From Hyphomicrobiales bacterium (lineage in GTDB: Bacteria > Pseudomonadota > Alphaproteobacteria > Rhizobiales > Rhizobiaceae): a stretch of DNA of 33,070 nucleotides. A model generated the notes under the pieces. It did not search any database, was not told the DNA's origin, and saw only the letters and a list, made by a program, of their open reading frames with translations. The DNA lies in NCBI GenBank assembly GCA_030456445.1, contig JAKDNM010000029.1, forward strand, positions 1 through 33,070, in the 5' to 3' direction. A program made the position numbers and the translations under genes. Positions 31,417 to 33,070 of the stretch are shown piece by piece. Numbering within the stretch: position 1 is the stretch's first letter; each line of letters starts with the position of its first letter.

Positions 31417-31898
31417 GCCGCATAGTACCCCATCCGCTGCTTGCAGCCTCCCTCGTCTTGATGTGGATGCTGCTCAACGCCTTCTCGCTCGGCCACTTCC
31501 TGCTCGGGATCGTCGTCGCGCTGATCGCATCGCGCGCGGTGGCGGCGCTGCAACTACCCAAGCCGAGGCTGAGGCGCTGGCGGCTCATCCCGAAACTCGG
31601 CGCGATCGTGCTCTACGACATATTACGCTCCAACATCGCCGTCGCCGGCATCATCCTCATGGGCCGCGGTCGCAAGCATGTGTCGGGCTTCGTCGCCATA
31701 CCGCTCGATCTGCGTGACAGGAACGGGCTGGCGGTGCTCGCCTGCATCGTCACCAGCACCCCGGGCACGGCCTGGGTCGAATATGCCGCGGATTCCGGCG
31801 TTCTGGTGATCCACGTCCTCGACCTCGTTTCGCAAGAGGAGTGGGTCGACCTGATCAAGAACCGTTACGAGAGCCTGCTGATGGAGATTTTCGAATGA
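31413..31898 (+). CDS. mrpE: Mrp antiporter subunit E (PhaE/MnhE)
   Basis: A 161-residue subunit, exact family length. An N-terminal two-helix part (HPLLAASLVLMWMLLNAFSL, FLLGIVVALIASRAVAAL) is followed by IVLYDILRSNIAVAGIILMGR. The soluble C-terminal domain has SGFVAIPLDLRDRNGLAVLACIVTSTPGTAWVEYA and VLVIHVLDL. Translation begins at GTG 31413 inside the GTGA overlap with mrpD; the only alternative ATG lies upstream inside mrpD in this frame. It ends with ATGA shared with mrpF. It stabilises and assembles the complex, according to work on Mrp systems. Confidence 0.95.
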   Translation: MSRIVPHPLLAASLVLMWMLLNAFSLGHFLLGIVVALIASRAVAALQLPKPRLRRWRLIPKLGAIVLYDILRSNIAVAGIILMGRGRKHVSGFVAIPLDLRDRNGLAVLACIVTSTPGTAWVEYAADSGVLVIHVLDLVSQEEWVDLIKNRYESLLMEIFE

Positions 31899-32176
31899 GT
31901 GCCTCCATTCTTCTCTGGTCGCTTACGATCGCCCAGTCGATGCTTGCGATGGCGATGATTTGCAACACCTACCGGATCATCCGCGGGCCCCGCGCGCAGG
32001 ATCGCGTTTTATGTCTCGACGCGATGTATGTTAATGCCATGCTTCTGATCCTCACCGTCGGCATCCGCACCGGCAGCGCGCTCTATTTCGAGGCGGCGCT
32101 GGCGATCGCGGTCATCGGCTTCGTGTCGACCGTGGCGCTCGCCAAGTTTCTCATGCGCGGCGAGGTGATCGAATGA
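31895..32176 (+). CDS. mrpF: Mrp antiporter subunit F (PhaF/MnhF)
   Basis: A 93-residue subunit with three helices: ILLWSLTIAQSMLAMAMICNTYRII, then the motif RGPRAQDRVLCLDAMYVNAMLLILTVGI (family GPxxxDRVxALD), then ALAIAVIGFVSTVALAKFLMRG. In S. meliloti PhaF was linked to bile/cation transport-like activity, and in general it belongs to the complex. The start ATG 31895 shares ATGA with the mrpE stop and gives the family length; the frame is open upstream without likeness. Its own stop shares ATGA with mrpG at 32173-32176. Confidence 0.95.
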   Translation: MSASILLWSLTIAQSMLAMAMICNTYRIIRGPRAQDRVLCLDAMYVNAMLLILTVGIRTGSALYFEAALAIAVIGFVSTVALAKFLMRGEVIE

Positions 32177-32574
32177 CGCCCGCGGAACTGCTGCCGGCAT
32201 GGGCAGCCCTCCTCGTCGCTGTCCTTGTCCTGGTCGGTGCCGGACTGGCGCTGATCGGCGCCGTCGGTACGCTCAGCCTCGGCACGTTCTTCGATCGCAT
32301 CCACGCGCCGACGCTTGGAACGAGCTGGGGTACGGGAGCGATCGTGCTCGCCTCGATCGTATGCTTTTCGATGCTTGGTTCGCGGCTTGCCATCCACGAA
32401 ATACTGATCGGCATCTTCGTCACCGTCACGACGCCGGTGACGCTCATGCTGCTCGCGCGCGCCGTGCTCTACCGGGAGCGGACCGAGGGAAGGGAAGGCG
32501 TGCCGCCCCGTTCCATCATGTTTCGGCGGCCAGATGTACTTCCGGCGGGAAAGACGAAGCCGGAAGGAACGTAG
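32173..32574 (+). CDS. mrpG: Mrp antiporter subunit G (PhaG/MnhG)
   Basis: A 133-residue last subunit of the operon. The three helices are WAALLVAVLVLVGAGLALIG, the conserved GTLSLGTFFDRIHAPTLGTSWGTGAIVLAS (family GxxRLPDxYxRxHAxTK-like), and ILIGIFVTVTTPVTLMLLARAVLYR. A charged Lys/Arg/Pro tail follows (about residues 100-133). It ends the coupled operon mrpA-C-D-E-F-G. No clear intrinsic terminator was found after it; a 5-bp GCCTT/AAGGC stem near 32597-32609 is not followed by a T tract on this strand. Confidence 0.95.
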   Translation: MTPAELLPAWAALLVAVLVLVGAGLALIGAVGTLSLGTFFDRIHAPTLGTSWGTGAIVLASIVCFSMLGSRLAIHEILIGIFVTVTTPVTLMLLARAVLYRERTEGREGVPPRSIMFRRPDVLPAGKTKPEGT

Positions 32575-32773
32575 TTTCGGCGAGTGGTTTATTGCGGCCT
32601 TGAAAAGGCAAAAATACTATATAGATTCAAAGTATGTATATGGAAAACTTCATAAGGATTTCGAGGCTCGCCGGAGAAGGCCGCTGCTTTCTCCTGGGGC
32701 GAGTTATAGTTTTCGAAAACCGCACGTAAATATCGCTCCAGGAAATCTCCAGAAAAAATGCGGCTCGTTTTTT
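32575..32773. other. Non-coding spacer after the Mrp operon, partly AT-rich
   Basis: No convincing gene. The part 32600-32650 is AT-rich (TTGAAA at 32600-32605, then several TAT-containing candidates such as TAGATT at 32622-32627 after 16 bases) and may hold a promoter for the small zinc-ribbon gene at 32810. This is weak evidence. Confidence 0.35.
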
Positions 32774-32793
32774 GCGGCGCGCGGATGCGCCGC
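32774..32793 (+). promoter_or_regulatory. GC-rich hairpin in the leader of the zinc-ribbon ORF
   Basis: GCGGCGC (32774-32780) and GCGCCGC (32787-32793) form a perfect 7-bp stem with a 6-base loop, just 4 bases before the AAGGAG ribosome site at 32798-32803. A stem here could influence translation. A T run (TTTTTT) lies before it rather than after it, so on this strand it does not look like an intrinsic terminator. Confidence 0.45.
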
Positions 32794-32809
32794 GTTTAAG
32801 GAGCGTATC

Positions 32810-32980
32810 ATGAGATTACCTCGTCCAAAACACTTCTGTGCATCCTGTAACCGTTATCTGCCGAGGGCTGCGTCGCGGTGCCCATGGTGCATCGTTTCGC
32901 TTGTCGTTTCTCCTACTTCCGTCGACCGGCCTCGGCCGCGCTTCCCTCATATGGGAGAAGCGGTAGGGGCATGGTGGTGA
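32810..32980 (+). CDS. Small zinc-ribbon-like protein (56 aa), unknown function
   Basis: A 56-residue basic protein with two CxxC knuckles: CASC near residues 11-14 and CPWC near 25-28, separated by 10 residues (NRYLPRAASR). This is a spacing suited to one zinc ribbon/rubredoxin-like knuckle. The C-terminal half (SLVVSPTSVDRPRPRFPHMG) is Pro/Arg rich and probably unfolded. Support for being real is the perfect AAGGAG site at 32798-32803, 6 bases before the ATG at 32810, and the cysteine pattern; no homologue is recalled. The frame is open upstream to 32534, but that extension has no start support. A chance ORF cannot be excluded. Confidence 0.5.
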   Translation: MRLPRPKHFCASCNRYLPRAASRCPWCIVSLVVSPTSVDRPRPRFPHMGEAVGAWW

Positions 32981-33070
32981 CCATCTCTCTTCCATGTGGC
33001 GAGATGCGAAAAAGCGCTCCCGTCCCGGAATTGATCGCGCTGCCCCAACATATCGCCTCCGCATCATACA

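Noticed and set aside
32816-33067. 83-codon minus-strand frame at the right edge
   Set aside because: Arg/Pro-rich shadow opposite the zinc-ribbon ORF; no start signal. The last 90 bases (32981-33070) hold no feature that I can support.
1-33070. CRISPR arrays, tRNA/rRNA genes, insertion sequences, prophage or toxin-antitoxin genes
   Set aside because: No regular spaced repeats, cloverleaf or rRNA-like segments, transposase motifs or phage genes were seen when reading both strands.

Overview
This is a GC-rich, densely packed window from an alphaproteobacterium, most likely of the order Hyphomicrobiales (Rhizobiaceae/Phyllobacteriaceae-like). Three things point there. First, an exo gene order matches the succinoglycan cluster of Sinorhizobium meliloti over much of its length. 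Second, a rhizobial-type Pha/Mrp antiporter operon has subunits A and B fused. Third, there are palindromic intergenic repeats of the kind scattered through rhizobial genomes. No tRNA, rRNA, CRISPR array, transposase or phage gene was seen. Species cannot be decided from the sequence alone.

Layout. (1) 1-3384 is a sugar-acid catabolic module: a Tat-exported ABC solute-binding protein (minus strand, its operon probably continuing off the left edge), diverging from a GntR/FCD regulator and mannonate dehydratase (uxuA). (2) 3393-8202, minus strand: a 73-aa unknown protein and the operon exoY-exoF-exoQ-exoZ (lipid-linked sugar priming, export, polymerisation, acetylation). (3) 8203-8795 is a 593-bp AT-rich control region between divergent exoY and exoX. 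(4) 8796-17873, plus strand: exoX, exoU, then exoK-exoL-exoA-exoM-exoO-exoP with overlapping start/stop codons. (5) 17846-18655, minus strand: a PPP-family phosphatase whose 3' end overlaps the exoP 3' end. (6) 18873-25921 is a variable module: a GT4 glycosyltransferase, a Wzx-type flippase, a protein resembling the archaeal CTP-dependent riboflavin kinase (DUF120) fold, two different polysaccharide pyruvyltransferases, a GT-A-type glycosyltransferase and a convergent GT-B-type glycosyltransferase. (7) 25922-26537 is a scar-like spacer with a palindromic repeat and a broken ProV/ChoV-type ATPase fragment. (8) 26538-32574 is the Mrp/Pha cation/proton antiporter operon (AB, C, D, E, F, G), every junction overlapping by 1-4 bases. 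(9) 32810-32980 is a 56-residue zinc-ribbon-like protein.

Together, regions 2-6 should encode most of a Wzx/Wzy-type pathway for a succinoglycan-like exopolysaccharide. ExoY primes with galactose, ExoA/L/M/O/U extend the repeat, the flippase exports it, ExoQ polymerises, ExoP controls chain length, ExoF helps export, ExoK trims, ExoZ acetylates and the pyruvyltransferases add ketals. Relative to S. meliloti the window lacks recognisable exoB, exoH, exoI, exoN and exoW. The canonical exoV-W-T-H-I block between exoU and exoK is absent, and a different set of genes sits downstream of exoP. The product is therefore probably a succinoglycan variant with a changed distal side chain.

The most unusual gene is the DUF120/RibK-like ORF at 21528-22202. 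It lies inside the variable module, and its 3' half is strikingly AT-rich.
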